Assembly (NCBI RefSeq): GCF_002834295.1
Contig: NZ_PISP01000001.1
Coordinates: forward strand, 372,001-436,000
Origin: Rhodohalobacter barkolensis
Lineage (GTDB): Bacteria > Bacteroidota > Rhodothermia > Balneolales > Balneolaceae
DNA length: 64,000 nt
Direction: 5' to 3'
The position numbers were made by a program, and so were the translations under genes. Shown in pieces: positions 54,898 to 63,746 of this stretch; the first letter of the stretch is position 1; every line of letters starts with the position of its first letter. A model generated the notes under the pieces. That model was not told the origin of the DNA, searched no databases, and saw nothing but the letters and a program-made list of their open reading frames with translations.

Positions 54898-57249
54898 TTA
54901 GTTTACTTTTAACTGTTCATTTTTATTCCAAAGTCCCCATCTCGCTCCAACATCACCTTCGTGTCGGGCTTTCCAGGATTCGTCAAATGAAGAGAAGTAG
55001 AACACTTCAACTTCCTCCATTTCGCTCCATTTCTTCAAGCGGATGAAATACTTCATCATATTTTCGATGGAGGGTTCAGCCTGATCCACATTTTTCCCGT
55101 ATGTAGGCCAACCTGTTTCTGCGATGATTACTTTTTTATTATCAGAGACCTCTTTTATTACTTCATACATCTTAGCCAAATACACTGATGAATTCTCGGC
55201 ATCGTAGCCTTCCCAGAACGGATAACAATTGGCAAGAACAACATCACAGGCTTCAATAACTTCAGGACTCTGGTGGAGTTGATAGTAGGTGTCTACATAA
55301 CTTACCGGCACTCCGGGTAAAGCCTCCTTAACCTGATTAATGTAAGCGATGATCTGATCCTCACTCAGTTCTCCCCTCAATAAGCATTCGTTACCAATAG
55401 CGACGATATCGGCATGACCAGCTTTGGCAACCTTAATTAAATTCTCTATCTCAGTTTTATTGGCTTCCAGATTATCATCAATCCAGGCTCCAACTAAGGT
55501 CTTTAATCCCATCCCTTTGGCAATTTCCGGGATCAGTTCGTTACCATCGGTACATGAGAATGAGCGAACCCATTTAGTATGTGGAGCCACAATTTTCATT
55601 CTTTTCTCTATTTGTTCTCTTGAAAGCTGATCACCCAGGTTTTGGCCTTCCAGGTAGGGGCTAAAACAGAAGCCGTGAATACCGCTGTTCAGTGATTCTT
55701 TGAAGCTTTTCCGTAACTTCTTGATACTAAGCTGATCGATCTCAGCCGCGATAGCTTCCACTTCAGAATCGACAGAGGTAATAGAGAGCAACCGGTCTTT
55801 CTGGTAAGAATACGGGACAGCAACTGCATCTTTTTCTGCTTTTCGGGCATCTAAAATTTCCCGTACCTCATTCGCTTTTTCTTCGGTTACATCATAATCT
55901 CGCATTACCCAAAGAGCCACCAATGTTCCAAACATTGGCAGAGCTGAAAAGAATAATCTCAGTCCTGTGATCGCTCCTTCAGGCTGAACCGAGAGATTAC
56001 CATCAAAACCGACTACGGTAAGAATGACCCCGCTTAATCCCCCGGCAATCGCAAAACCAAACTTCACCATATACCAGTAGATCGCACCGAATATTCCCTC
56101 TCTTCGTTTTCCATAATTGAGTTCGTCAATATCAATAACATCTGCAGTCATCGACATCATCAACACAAATAAACTACCAATCCCAAATGAGTGAAAGGGC
56201 AATGCCAGCAAAAACATCCACGGTTTTCCGGGGACAAATAGGAACCACAGACTTGCATACCCAAATAGCGCTATGGTTTGCGCGATCATGAATGCATTTT
56301 TTTTGCCAAGTTTTCTTGACATACGAGCCACAATCGGGATCACCAAAAAGGTGGTAACCAGTGCTCCTGCACTCCCAAACAGGGGAGTCCAAATGCCCGC
56401 TTCGCCGGCGTCTCCGCCGAACAAATACCAGACAATAATGAAGAAGGAAAAACCGGCAACGGTGTTAAAGGCATTAAAGATGAAAAATGTTGAAATACAG
56501 AGCTTTCTGAATGGGGTTAATGACAATGCCTCCTTGAACCCCCTGATGATTTGTTTGAGACTCCGCTTAATGTTGTTCAGAGTCAGCGATTCATAATCTT
56601 CGTTTACCGTAGATTTACTGGGAATAAAAAGTCCGGGAATCATAGCGCAGAGTGCAAAGATAATACCAACGTAGATGGCAAGCTCTCGAGTGGCTGCTTC
56701 AGCGCTTGGGAACCATGCCGGATCGTACATGATCACCCAGAACCAAGGTGCGATTACCCATGCCCATTGACCAATCCACTGTGCGATGGCCATAATTTCG
56801 GTTCGCTCATGAAAATCGTCGCTCATTTCATAACCCATAGCCACATAAGGCACACTGAATATGGTTAAGCCGATGTAGAAGGCAAATGACCAGAATAAGA
56901 AGTAGCCAAAATTGTAATTGACTGTGTTTTCTGCATAGAGCTGCCACATGATCGTAAAAGCAACACCCATGATAACAGCACCTGAAATCACATACTGCCT
57001 TCTGCGTCCAAATCTTGAGCGGGTATTATCAGATATAAACCCCACGATAGGATCGGTAACAGCATCGAGAACCCTAGGCAGGAAATAGACGATGCCCCAC
57101 ATCCAACCGGGGAATCCTAAATTCTGAACAAGCACCACCATGAATATTCCCAACGTTGCGGGAAACATCTGATTGGCCAACATACCCATCCCGAATGCTA
57201 TCTTATGCCGATAGGGTACTTTCTTTTTTATGGTTTTAGACTGCGACAT
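54898..57249 (-). CDS. MFS (GPH family) sugar transporter fused to a C-terminal GH17 glycosidase domain
   Basis: In this 783-residue single frame, residues 1-450 are a glycoside-pentoside-hexuronide:cation symporter: DAVTDPIVGFISDNTRSRFG near 62-81 is the family motif, with 12 predicted helices and a cytoplasmic C-terminus. Residues about 450-515 form a charged linker. Residues about 515-783 are a complete GH17 domain with acid/base Glu621 in AIGNECL and nucleophile Glu711 in IAETGWPTYG. With both ends of an MFS protein in the cytoplasm, the glycosidase would sit at the inner mouth and cut oligosaccharides as they enter. I see no frameshift, stop or start between the parts; the linker lies well inside the reading frame. 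Confidence 0.88.
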   Translation of the reverse strand: MSQSKTIKKKVPYRHKIAFGMGMLANQMFPATLGIFMVVLVQNLGFPGWMWGIVYFLPRVLDAVTDPIVGFISDNTRSRFGRRRQYVISGAVIMGVAFTIMWQLYAENTVNYNFGYFLFWSFAFYIGLTIFSVPYVAMGYEMSDDFHERTEIMAIAQWIGQWAWVIAPWFWVIMYDPAWFPSAEAATRELAIYVGIIFALCAMIPGLFIPSKSTVNEDYESLTLNNIKRSLKQIIRGFKEALSLTPFRKLCISTFFIFNAFNTVAGFSFFIIVWYLFGGDAGEAGIWTPLFGSAGALVTTFLVIPIVARMSRKLGKKNAFMIAQTIALFGYASLWFLFVPGKPWMFLLALPFHSFGIGSLFVLMMSMTADVIDIDELNYGKRREGIFGAIYWYMVKFGFAIAGGLSGVILTVVGFDGNLSVQPEGAITGLRLFFSALPMFGTLVALWVMRDYDVTEEKANEVREILDARKAEKDAVAVPYSYQKDRLLSITSVDSEVEAIAAEIDQLSIKKLRKSFKESLNSGIHGFCFSPYLEGQNLGDQLSREQIEKRMKIVAPHTKWVRSFSCTDGNELIPEIAKGMGLKTLVGAWIDDNLEANKTEIENLIKVAKAGHADIVAIGNECLLRGELSEDQIIAYINQVKEALPGVPVSYVDTYYQLHQSPEVIEACDVVLANCYPFWEGYDAENSSVYLAKMYEVIKEVSDNKKVIIAETGWPTYGKNVDQAEPSIENMMKYFIRLKKWSEMEEVEVFYFSSFDESWKARHEGDVGARWGLWNKNEQLKVN

Positions 57250-57303
57250 CCTTTAGTTATTTGAGATTTATGACAGATCAATCATGGGGCGGGGTAGCAC
57301 CGC

Positions 57304-57326
57304 TTGAATAGTTTTTTTGTATTCAA
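57304..57326. promoter_or_regulatory. Inverted repeat upstream of the transporter-GH17 gene
   Basis: TTGAATA (57304-57310) and TATTCAA (57320-57326) with a 9-base spacer lie 55 bp upstream of the transporter start, in a 148-bp gap that is the largest inside the glucan gene group. It could be an operator for an internal promoter or a weak hairpin. Confidence 0.3.
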
Positions 57327-57397
57327 AGGAGACTTTTTGCCCAATGCAATGGTTAGTTACTATTGGCAGATATTCGTTAGGTTTTTCAGATGATTAA

Positions 57398-58900
57398 TTA
57401 TGTATCTAAATCGGTAATGACGACGGTTTGAATTGCTTTTCCACTGATTGAAAATTCAGTCGATTTTCCATTCAAGTTTAAATTGATGCTTTTTGCAACT
57501 TCTTCAGGATTAAACAGCACAACGGCTATTGATCCGTCGGGGTTTTGTGCAGCCGTTACCATCAAGTTTTCATCAGAATGATTATGACCAATTCTAACGG
57601 CTCCGGGTCTGATGTATCTGCTGAAGTGAGCCATGGTGTAGTAAAGAGGAGTGAAGTAGACCTCATCCTGTTCGGGATCCACAATGACGGGAGCTGCACA
57701 CCAGTTTTCGGCCCAGTTTGGCCCGCCCTGACGATCCAGCACCATATTCCAGTCAACCCAGCCATCAACCCAGTTGTTTAAAGTTCCAATCATATCCCGA
57801 GCGTATCTGAAAACGGGTACATACTTTGTGTGAAGATGTCTTCTCTCCTCAGGCGCCCAGTCATAGCCCCAGTCTGTAGCTTCCTTAGACCAATACCACG
57901 CGTCGTCTTTCCAGGCAGGAACCTCAGCATCCACCGTAGCCTCCGTTTGTATCAAATGTTTATTCGGAGCCTTGCTGTGGGCATATTGTAACTCTTCAGG
58001 GAAGTAATGATATGTACTTCCATACCAATGCACGGCAGTTCCATCATAATATTGAGCAGCTTCCGGGTCGTCATACATTGTATCCACCCACTCGATCAAC
58101 TCTTCATCCCGGTTTTGGTCATATCCCAGAATCTTAACATCCTGTTCGGCCTGTTGCAACCGTGGCCCCAGATGGTTTTTAACAAAATCATTCTGCTCTT
58201 CGGGTGTAAAGTGCATGCTCTCCCAATTGCTATCATTGCCAAGAGGTTCATTCTCTACAGTAAACGCCCAGATATCAATTCCCTCTTCCCGATAGGCATC
58301 CAGATATTTTGAAAAGAACAGAGCCCAGGTTTCATAATATTCGGGAAGCAGTTTGCCACCTTTCCAATCTTTGTTATCCTTCATCCAGGGTGGAGCCGTC
58401 CATGGAGACGCAATGATTTTAAACCCGTCTTTAGATATTTCCATCGCATCTTTAATCATCGGAATCATGTCATCCCGGTCTTCATCGATGGAGAAGTTTT
58501 CCAGGTTAACATCTCCCTCAACCGGAGCGTAAGAGTAATTAGACAGGGAAAAATCGCTGGAGTTCATATGTTTTCGAGTCAGTGAGTAACGGGCTCCGTC
58601 TTCACCGAAGTAGGCTTCCAGAATTTTCATCCGGTTTTCATTGCTCAGCTCATTCAACAGATAAGCGGATGCTTCAGTAAATGATCCGCCAAAACCGGTA
58701 ATTTCCTGGTACGTATCATCAGGGCTGATCGAAACTTCCACACGCTGATCAGACTCCTGAAACTCTTGCAGCTCAGTAAGTTGATTTCCGCTCTCGGAAG
58801 TTTCAAATATTTGTATGTTCATCTCATTATTATTCATATCACAGCCGGTAAGTGTGAAAATAAGTATCGTAAAGAAAGCTATTATTGCTGTTGATTTCAT
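57398..58900 (-). CDS. GH30 lipoprotein glycosidase (beta-1,6-glucanase/glucosidase-like)
   Basis: This 500-residue protein has a lipoprotein signal (LIFTLTGC, Cys near 20), so it is membrane-anchored outside the cytoplasm. The family core begins QEITGFGGSFTEASAYLL near 65-82 and includes SPWTAPPWMKDN near 165-176. The acid/base is Glu218 in TVENEPLG, the nucleophile Glu320 in IQTEATVD, and a C-terminal beta-sandwich carries the KAIQTVVI end. Within laminarin loci GH30 enzymes remove beta-1,6 branches; that role is inferred from neighbours. It begins 1 bp after the GH17 lipoprotein gene stop. Confidence 0.9.
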   Translation of the reverse strand: MKSTAIIAFFTILIFTLTGCDMNNNEMNIQIFETSESGNQLTELQEFQESDQRVEVSISPDDTYQEITGFGGSFTEASAYLLNELSNENRMKILEAYFGEDGARYSLTRKHMNSSDFSLSNYSYAPVEGDVNLENFSIDEDRDDMIPMIKDAMEISKDGFKIIASPWTAPPWMKDNKDWKGGKLLPEYYETWALFFSKYLDAYREEGIDIWAFTVENEPLGNDSNWESMHFTPEEQNDFVKNHLGPRLQQAEQDVKILGYDQNRDEELIEWVDTMYDDPEAAQYYDGTAVHWYGSTYHYFPEELQYAHSKAPNKHLIQTEATVDAEVPAWKDDAWYWSKEATDWGYDWAPEERRHLHTKYVPVFRYARDMIGTLNNWVDGWVDWNMVLDRQGGPNWAENWCAAPVIVDPEQDEVYFTPLYYTMAHFSRYIRPGAVRIGHNHSDENLMVTAAQNPDGSIAVVLFNPEEVAKSINLNLNGKSTEFSISGKAIQTVVITDLDT

Positions 58901-58901
58901 A

Positions 58902-60209
58902 TCAGTTTGTGTTTTGAGATTGCAATCTTTCCTGAATTTCCTGATCTGTTGGCGGCACTTTAACGTCTTCCATCATAGCATCAAAATCACCATTGTATGT
59001 TTTTGTGATTGGCATTCCGTCACGCGTCAATCCTTCAAACACGCCTGCATCAACCTCGTCCCAAAGCACATACTTAGCCTCAGATTGCAGGTTGATCAGC
59101 CCGAAATGATTTTCTGAGCCGAGCTGATTTTCTGCATCTTTCCATTTTTCATCAAATGCTTCAAAATAGAAGACGGAGACTTCATTCTCGTCAGACCACT
59201 CCCGAATCATGTCGTGGTACATCTTCATTTTATACTCATCCGTAGCTCGTGAACCTTCAGGTCCATAATATTCGTTCGATATGGTTGCCCAACCGGTTTC
59301 GCCGATATGAACCTCTTTGTCTACTCCAAGGCTCTTCATATAATCGACCACGCTCTGATACTGCGACACTGCATAGTCGAGCGATCGATCAAGGGCAGCA
59401 TCAATCTTCTCCATGTCTGATAGGTTTTCCTCATCTTCAGGTACACCCCAGAAATCGGGATTGTAGTGCGTATCGTGCATAGGGTAGGTGTGCATCGAAA
59501 TGTAGTCTACCGTCCGAATAAGTTCATTGAGATCCTCTTTGTGATATTCCTCACCGCCACCACCCCAGGAGGCAAAGTTATCCGAGCTGGTTATCCATAA
59601 ATCCTCGGGCAGCTCTCCGTTTGCTTTCCGCTCCTGAAGATTCTTTACCCATTTTAAAATAATTCCGGGTTCTACATAATACTCCTCCTGCCAGTGTACC
59701 ATGGCCTCGTTGCCAACTGCAATCACTTTAACAATGTCGTGGTATTGGCTTGCAAGGTTTGCGGCCCTGTCGATCTCTTCGGGATTTCTCGGGTGATCTT
59801 CATCCCGGATGCGTTCGGGTTCGTCGGTCCATGCATTTTTAGCATCAATCCAGGCCCCCATCATCACATACATTTCGAAATCGGGGTCTTCCTCTTTCAT
59901 TTCCCGAATGGCTCGCAGCAGATTGGGAACCGCATCGAGGTACACATTGTACGTTCGCACAATTTTTATACCCATTGCCGAAAGGATTTTCATGTCTTCT
60001 TTCAACTCTGGAATTGTAGGCTGAATATCTCGCGAAATTCCCCGGTAGCCGCTATATGAAATAGCGGGGTAATCCGGATTACCAAGAATTTCTTCAGCCG
60101 TGTCGGATGATGTTTTTGATTCGGCTGAATTTTCATTCGATGAACTGTTGCAGGAATTCATAAGCAAAGGAACTAGTAGTGCAAGCAGCAATAAGTGTAA
60201 TTTTTTCAT
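58902..60209 (-). CDS. GH17-like lipoprotein glucanase
   Basis: This 435-residue protein has a lipobox LLMNSC near residue 20 and a Ser/Asn-rich spacer. Its GH17-type barrel begins AISYSGYRGISRDIQPTIPE. The acid/base is Glu168 in AVGNEAMVHW and the nucleophile Glu304 in IGETGWAT. The C-terminal extension after YFEAFDEKWKD is about 80 residues longer than in the cytoplasmic copies. As an exported lipoprotein it would trim beta-1,3-glucan outside the cytoplasm before uptake. It is 26 bp after the phosphorylase-like gene. Confidence 0.87.
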   Translation of the reverse strand: MKKLHLLLLALLVPLLMNSCNSSSNENSAESKTSSDTAEEILGNPDYPAISYSGYRGISRDIQPTIPELKEDMKILSAMGIKIVRTYNVYLDAVPNLLRAIREMKEEDPDFEMYVMMGAWIDAKNAWTDEPERIRDEDHPRNPEEIDRAANLASQYHDIVKVIAVGNEAMVHWQEEYYVEPGIILKWVKNLQERKANGELPEDLWITSSDNFASWGGGGEEYHKEDLNELIRTVDYISMHTYPMHDTHYNPDFWGVPEDEENLSDMEKIDAALDRSLDYAVSQYQSVVDYMKSLGVDKEVHIGETGWATISNEYYGPEGSRATDEYKMKMYHDMIREWSDENEVSVFYFEAFDEKWKDAENQLGSENHFGLINLQSEAKYVLWDEVDAGVFEGLTRDGMPITKTYNGDFDAMMEDVKVPPTDQEIQERLQSQNTN

Positions 60210-60235
60210 TATTTTCCTTGATTAGTACAGTTAGG

Positions 60236-63200
60236 CTACATGAATCTATCACTATTCAAATAAACAGTGATCAGCTCTATTTCACCGGTGCGATTAAATA
60301 CTTTTTCACTGGTTTCTTGATCCAGGCTCAGCCCGTCAAATTCCCGTGATTCCCCGTTTGCATGTTCAACCGTGATTTTATCTATTCCTGTTTGTCGGTA
60401 AACCACCGGAACCTGACAAAATGTAAAGGATAGGGAGTTTGGCTGAAGGTTCAACTTTTTGGGCTCTTTTTGTACATCGACATACTTGAATGCTGCCGCT
60501 TCTGTCAGTAATTCATCTTTTTTAAGAAGAAGCGGTTTGAAAGAAACTTTTCCGTCTTTTATAAACACTCCCAACTCACCGATTCGCACCAATATATCTT
60601 CCTTTACCTGTCCGGTCATACCGGGCTGTTGTGCACCTCTGTGATAAGGAGTATGTGAGTATGGATCGGTTGGGAAAGCCCCATAATCTTCAGGAGATTT
60701 ATGAATTCCAATTCCATCGCCAACTTCGTAAAAGTGGTTTCTCAGACGATTGAGAACAGATTCATCCGCCTCTTTATGATATGCATCAAGAGTTACCTCT
60801 TCTACGGCCAGATAGAGTTTGGAAACCATATGCCAGTAGATAGAACCCAATCCTTCAAAGGCAAAGAAAGTGCCCGATCGGCCTGTAAATGCTTTATGGT
60901 TAAATACCTCTTCAAAGATTTGAAGCAGAAGATCAAATTCCTTTTCAACCAAAGGTTGATATTCCGTTGACTCCAGTTCATGCAGAGCTTTTTTTAGATC
61001 CCCGGCATTTCTGAAATTTCCGTTGAAGTGGTAATTACCTTCCACATCTCTGTTGATAATTTGCCGGTTACCGTCTGCAATCATTTTCTTGAGCAGTTCG
61101 GATTTCTCAACCAGACTTTCAGGAACGTTGTTTTTTTCTAAAAATCCGGGCAGATCCTTGTTAGGGTAGAGGATGTAACTGTTCTGATCTTCCCGGTAAA
61201 GAGAACTGTTGCGAAGAGCATCCAAAACGTCAGCAGATTCCTTCGGGCTCAAATACCCTGAGCTGAGAACGGCAACCTGTCCTTCGAGCATTTCATCCAA
61301 TCGAGAAACTGAGACTCCGTCAGCGTTTATGCTCATTAAATTATATGCGTGATACAGCTTGTCTTCTCTTCGGTTGGCTTCAATGGAATGCTCCAAATAG
61401 GAGAGGGCCGTGTTCAGGAATTCTGAGATATGATCAATTTTCACAGTCTCTTTTTTTCCGCTGAACCCCTTGCTATAGATTTTTTGTCTGTAGTCGCTAC
61501 CCGCAGTTCCTAAGCCATCCGTTACAGCTTTTCTGTCTGCGTCATCAATACGATTGTTTAATAAGTCTTGATGCTGCTGTAGGGTGTCTGAAATTTGAGT
61601 GAAAAAGCGATGGAGCTCTTCAGAGATAACCAACTCGTTAATTTCCGTTTCTGAAAGGGTATCTTCAAAGAAATTTAAAAACCGCCTCAGGTAGTAAAGT
61701 GTCACCATTGAGACCCCATTTCCTACAAGGGCATTATTGGCGTCATTCCACTCGGGGCGCTGGGTGTTCATCCAGATGCCGCCTTCAGGTATAAAGTTGG
61801 ACATCTTAGCAAGAACTGTTGCCAGAATCTTCTCAATAAAGTTTACCCTATGAATATCACTCTGTTTACTTTGAAGGAGTGCACCGTCAGCACCAATTTT
61901 TTCAACTTTCTCACGAACTTCCTGATCTGATTTCTCATCAAAATCGATGGTGTTCTTCGGATCTTTTACGATCTGTTCGTAAGGTTTAATCCGGTAGGGG
62001 ACATTGGCGTAAGCGAAATACTCTTTGTTGAAAATCCGCTCGAGTGCATCCGGCTGAAGGTTTCTGTAAAACTCTAAAAATTTCAGCAGATAAATAATCT
62101 GATGATCCCCCCAATAGCCGATGTAGGACCATGGATCGTCCGGATCGATGGTTTCCCAATCAAATCCGCCTTTTGTGACTCGGTATGGATTGTACCCGTC
62201 AAATGTAGTGGCGTTCAGGAATTTGAAAATCATCCCTTCAATAAAACCGGGATAGGAGTGAACCAATGCCTCCCAATTCTGGAAAATATCTCGCCAGTTT
62301 CCTTCATAATCCAATATTTTGGATCCATCCAGTTCGCTGTGCGTGTTGATGGAAAATTGATTCCAGGGACGGCTGGGATCTCCATGTCTTCGGCTGAATT
62401 TCAGCGGCAGATACTCTGTTGACAAGCGCAGCAGATCCGGATCGTCTGTATTTTCAAGTTGATCATACAATTCTCTGTTGTTGAATACATCGTTCAGGTT
62501 GCTGATAAAATCTTCATTTCTATGAAAGACCTCTTGATTGGCACTTTTCAGATAAGAGACAAAGTCACCCTTTTCGATGTTGTAATTATCATCAAAAATA
62601 CCGCCGCGCATGATGTTAAATAGCACATTGGAGTAGTGCCGCGCATCTTTCAGGTGATCTGATGTTTTCTGGAGTCCATCGGCGCTGCCTGTGAGCAGAA
62701 GAAGTCGCTCGGTACCTTTGTCTACATCTTTCCGGAGTTTCTTGTTAAGCTGCTGATCCTGTTGAATCGCCTTACTAAGCTCAACAACTTGCGACTGGTT
62801 CTGATTTACATTCGCTACAATTTTCCACTCTTTGGTTTCGCTTGCCGGTAAATCTACATCGGCATGAAGAAAGTATGCGCCTTTCTCACCTTTAACATCC
62901 TGCTCTTCATAAATTTCTTCCCGTTTTCTGAATTTATTTAACTGAAGGGATGATAACAGGTGTTGTGGATTTTCAAGACCGTAAGACCAGGCGATGTTTG
63001 CCTTAAGTGCTTCGCTCGGTTCCGCCTTGTCTACAATGATGGCGCTCAATGCAAAAATGGCCAACCCGGATTCGGGGACCAATTCCGTTCGTTTGTAAGC
63101 ATCTGCAAGATTACTGGATGTCTGCTGCATGTCGCTCTCAACTCCATAGGGAAGAACGTTTTGTATACCGTCTATGAATGAGAGGGAGTAATCTCGATCC

Positions 63201-63715
63201 GAGTGATTGATCATTTCGGACGTTCTCACAAACCCATAAAGATTGCTTGAATTCCATTGATATCTGAAAGTCAGATTCAGGTCGTGATTAATCTCTTCAA
63301 ATAGGATTTTGTTGCCGTAACGGTTCTTATAGATATTCCGGCTAATGGAGTAGTTATCGGCAAACCGATCGGAAAAGGGTTCCCAAAGCAGAGTTTCTTC
63401 TTTTTCCTTAATCTGAATAATGGTTTTACTGCCGGTGGTGTCAGCTAAATCTGTAATTTTATCATCGGTGTAGTAGGGAAAAAGGGCATATTCTGAATTT
63501 TTACGCCCTGCGGTAAGCCCACCGTTACTGGATATAAACATCCAATGGTTCGAATCGCTAACAACGCTCATGAAAAATGGTCGAAACTGGTCGTGGTTAC
63601 TGATTTTAAACCATTTTTCACCGTCAAAATTTTCTACTGATATGGATTTTGCCAATGTTCTGCTATTCGTTTTTTTAAATTTTTTAGAAATTAAATATGT
63701 ATGTAAGAAATCCAT
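60236..63715 (-). CDS. GH149-like beta-1,3-glucan phosphorylase
   Basis: This 1159-residue cytoplasmic protein lacks a signal peptide. Its large beta-sandwich N-terminal part (SDSNHWMFISSNGGLTAGR near 53-71) and (alpha/alpha)6 barrel resemble GH94-related phosphorylases. The candidate general acid is Asp658 in PEWNDANNALVG, and SYIGYWGDHQ near 543-552 lies in the same barrel. The length and the glucan context fit GH149, founded on a Euglena beta-1,3-glucan phosphorylase. Such an enzyme would split cytoplasmic beta-1,3-oligoglucans with phosphate to glucose 1-phosphate, saving ATP. GH94-type cellobiose or laminaribiose phosphorylases are shorter (about 800). The start codon lies within a hairpin. 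Confidence 0.72.
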   Translation of the reverse strand: MDFLHTYLISKKFKKTNSRTLAKSISVENFDGEKWFKISNHDQFRPFFMSVVSDSNHWMFISSNGGLTAGRKNSEYALFPYYTDDKITDLADTTGSKTIIQIKEKEETLLWEPFSDRFADNYSISRNIYKNRYGNKILFEEINHDLNLTFRYQWNSSNLYGFVRTSEMINHSDRDYSLSFIDGIQNVLPYGVESDMQQTSSNLADAYKRTELVPESGLAIFALSAIIVDKAEPSEALKANIAWSYGLENPQHLLSSLQLNKFRKREEIYEEQDVKGEKGAYFLHADVDLPASETKEWKIVANVNQNQSQVVELSKAIQQDQQLNKKLRKDVDKGTERLLLLTGSADGLQKTSDHLKDARHYSNVLFNIMRGGIFDDNYNIEKGDFVSYLKSANQEVFHRNEDFISNLNDVFNNRELYDQLENTDDPDLLRLSTEYLPLKFSRRHGDPSRPWNQFSINTHSELDGSKILDYEGNWRDIFQNWEALVHSYPGFIEGMIFKFLNATTFDGYNPYRVTKGGFDWETIDPDDPWSYIGYWGDHQIIYLLKFLEFYRNLQPDALERIFNKEYFAYANVPYRIKPYEQIVKDPKNTIDFDEKSDQEVREKVEKIGADGALLQSKQSDIHRVNFIEKILATVLAKMSNFIPEGGIWMNTQRPEWNDANNALVGNGVSMVTLYYLRRFLNFFEDTLSETEINELVISEELHRFFTQISDTLQQHQDLLNNRIDDADRKAVTDGLGTAGSDYRQKIYSKGFSGKKETVKIDHISEFLNTALSYLEHSIEANRREDKLYHAYNLMSINADGVSVSRLDEMLEGQVAVLSSGYLSPKESADVLDALRNSSLYREDQNSYILYPNKDLPGFLEKNNVPESLVEKSELLKKMIADGNRQIINRDVEGNYHFNGNFRNAGDLKKALHELESTEYQPLVEKEFDLLLQIFEEVFNHKAFTGRSGTFFAFEGLGSIYWHMVSKLYLAVEEVTLDAYHKEADESVLNRLRNHFYEVGDGIGIHKSPEDYGAFPTDPYSHTPYHRGAQQPGMTGQVKEDILVRIGELGVFIKDGKVSFKPLLLKKDELLTEAAAFKYVDVQKEPKKLNLQPNSLSFTFCQVPVVYRQTGIDKITVEHANGESREFDGLSLDQETSEKVFNRTGEIELITVYLNSDRFM

Positions 63716-63735
63716 CTGAGTCTTCCATCAGATGG
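63712..63735 (-). promoter_or_regulatory. Hairpin covering the start codon of the phosphorylase-like gene
   Basis: CCATCTGA (63712-63719) and TCAGATGG (63728-63735) form an 8-bp inverted repeat with an 8-base loop. On the mRNA the ATG at 63713-63715 falls in the 3' arm. The repeat fills most of the 31-bp gap after the GH16 stop, so it could tune translation or mark a processing site. Confidence 0.4.
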
Positions 63736-63746
63736 AACCAAGTGTT

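Noticed and set aside
54898-57249. Possibility that the transporter-GH17 fusion is two genes joined by a frameshift error
   Set aside because: The frame is continuous, the linker is a plausible charged spacer, and no start or stop signals occur at the junction; kept as a fusion but worth confirming.
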